33,616 nt of DNA, from the NCBI GenBank assembly GCA_016291995.1, contig JAEEZV010000062.1, positions 1 through 33,616 on the forward strand. The letters are read 5' to 3'. Positions 32,711-33,616 of the stretch are shown piece by piece. The notes under the pieces are model-generated. The model was not told the origin of the DNA. It ran no database searches and was given only the letters and a program-made list of their open reading frames with translations. The stretch is from Caryophanales bacterium (lineage in GTDB: Bacteria > Bacillota_I > Bacilli_A > RF39 > UBA660). The position numbers and the translations under genes were made by a program. The number at the start of each line of letters is the position of its first letter. Positions within the stretch are counted from its first letter, which is position 1.

Positions 32711-33616
32711 TTAGTTTACTTTTGTTTTACGGAGTGCTTCTTGTAATCCAGAAAGCGGCCCCGCAACCTCACCGTCTAATGAGAAAGTAGTAACGGCATT
32801 TTCATCTTCGGTTTCTTCAACCTCAGTAGTTTTTTCTGCCTCTGCCGCAAATTGTACGCCCTTCTCAATGTAGATGACGGCTAGCTTAGCTTTAATTTCA
32901 TCTAAGCTATATTCAGATTTCTTTTCCATTACTTCACGCTTATCTTCTGCAGATAGTGTGTTATAAGGGAATGAATCCATTAATGCGTCTTTCTGCTCGT
33001 TTTCAACAGTTAGCTTAAACTCACGTAAAGATTCAATCTCTGCGCGAAGAGATTCAATTTCACTTTCGAGTGCTTCATATTCTTCAAGAGAATGTCTAGA
33101 AGCAGGTTTTTCATCCTCGTCGTCATCGTCTTCTTCGTCTTCAGACTCAGCTTCATCATTTGTATCATCAGAATCGTCCTTGTCATCATCTGATTTAACA
33201 AATTCAACCTCAGCTTCTGTTTCAGGAGCTTCCTCCGCATTCGTATAATCAACAGCTTCGTCTACGACCTCTTCCTCAACAACTTCTGTTTCTTCAGCGG
33301 CCGCAAATTCTGTTTCTGTAGATTCAACTTCTTCAACAGTTTCTGCTTGCTCTGCAAACTCGTTAGGCATTTTCTCCAACCCTCCTTTGCTTTGTAACGC
33401 GTCTGTTAGTTCATTCATCATAGTAAACAAAGTAGAAGAAAAGTTTTTATTATTACTAAAAACTTTTCCTACTTCTGAAGATATTGCTGTAACAGAACTG
33501 CCTTCAAAGCAGGGTTCAACATCATCTCCAAGTATGCACAGTTTACTGAAAACTGCGTCATTTATAATGAAAAATTCGACTCCCAAGTTATTATCTTTTG
33601 CCCAATGACCATCTAG
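32711..33616 (-). CDS. Capsid protease/scaffold protein, C-terminal part (5' end outside window)
   Basis: The frame is open to the window edge, so the N-terminus is missing; a TTG at 33586 is internal, because the frame continues upstream through residues reading HWAKDN. About 301 residues are visible. The first ~40 (GVEFFIIND, then LCILGDDVEPCFEG) resemble the end of the capsid-maturation protease domain seen in gut-phage protease-scaffold fusions. Next comes a very acidic low-complexity stretch (33110-33310, Asp/Glu runs), a predicted coiled coil (EALESEIESLRAEIESL) and a helical C-terminus, which is the usual build of a scaffold core. It would organise procapsid assembly and be degraded during maturation. 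It ends with TAA just upstream of the next gene. The scaffold role is well supported by composition and position next to the capsid gene. The protease part is inferred, since catalytic residues would lie outside the window. Confidence 0.8.
   Translation of the reverse strand, partial: LDGHWAKDNNLGVEFFIINDAVFSKLCILGDDVEPCFEGSSVTAISSEVGKVFSNNKNFSSTLFTMMNELTDALQSKGGLEKMPNEFAEQAETVEEVESTETEFAAAEETEVVEEEVVDEAVDYTNAEEAPETEAEVEFVKSDDDKDDSDDTNDEAESEDEEDDDDEDEKPASRHSLEEYEALESEIESLRAEIESLREFKLTVENEQKDALMDSFPYNTLSAEDKREVMEKKSEYSLDEIKAKLAVIYIEKGVQFAAEAEKTTEVEETEDENAVTTFSLDGEVAGPLSGLQEALRKTKVN

Noticed and set aside
1-33616. tRNA genes, CRISPR arrays, insertion sequences or attachment sites
   Set aside because: I looked for cloverleaf arms, regular spaced repeats and transposase motifs and saw none. 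The non-coding space is under about 130 bases per gap.

Overview
The window is an AT-rich late (virion) gene block of a long-tailed double-stranded DNA phage or prophage. All supportable genes lie on the minus strand, so the reading order runs from high to low coordinates: scaffold, capsid, connectors, tail tube, tape measure, fibre and baseplate. Read with the standard code, most of these genes look shattered. Every break inside the large ones is an in-frame TGA, and treating TGA as tryptophan restores single long reading frames. All complete genes end in TAA or TAG and none ends in TGA. The phage therefore uses translation table 4. Shine-Dalgarno sites are strong (AAGGAGG type), which fits a Bacillota or Mollicutes-like host. 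The host itself cannot be named, and no tRNA or early genes are in the window.

Layout, in gene order. Head: 5'-truncated protease/scaffold (33616-32711), a small capsid-associated protein (32694-32203), and the HK97-fold major capsid protein (32185-31112), which is followed in the same frame by a 328-codon domain reachable only through its TAG stop (to 30125). Neck: five connector or unknown genes plus a possible tail assembly protein (30036-26131). Tail: the major tail tube protein (26011-24884) with a 78-residue tail domain in the -1 frame, a 514-residue unknown, a small tail-chaperone-like protein, a 2,866-residue tape measure protein (22262-13662), a 2,020-residue fibre (13539-7477), two small proteins, then three large tail-tip/baseplate proteins and the first 23 codons of another.

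Two features stand out. The capsid protein and the tail tube protein each carry a low-complexity hinge followed by a surface-type domain with no start codon of its own: a beta-helix after a TAG on the capsid, and a small Trp/Tyr-rich domain after a -1 slip on a G5 run on the tube. This suggests a virion that decorates a minority of head and tail subunits by two different recoding events, in a genome where TGA is already a sense codon. Control elements are also visible inside the late block: a perfect-consensus promoter before the chaperone-like gene, a promoter with a 10-bp-arm palindrome over its -35 box before the tape measure gene, and intrinsic terminators after the tube, chaperone and tape measure genes.

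There is no gene-free stretch longer than about 130 bases.
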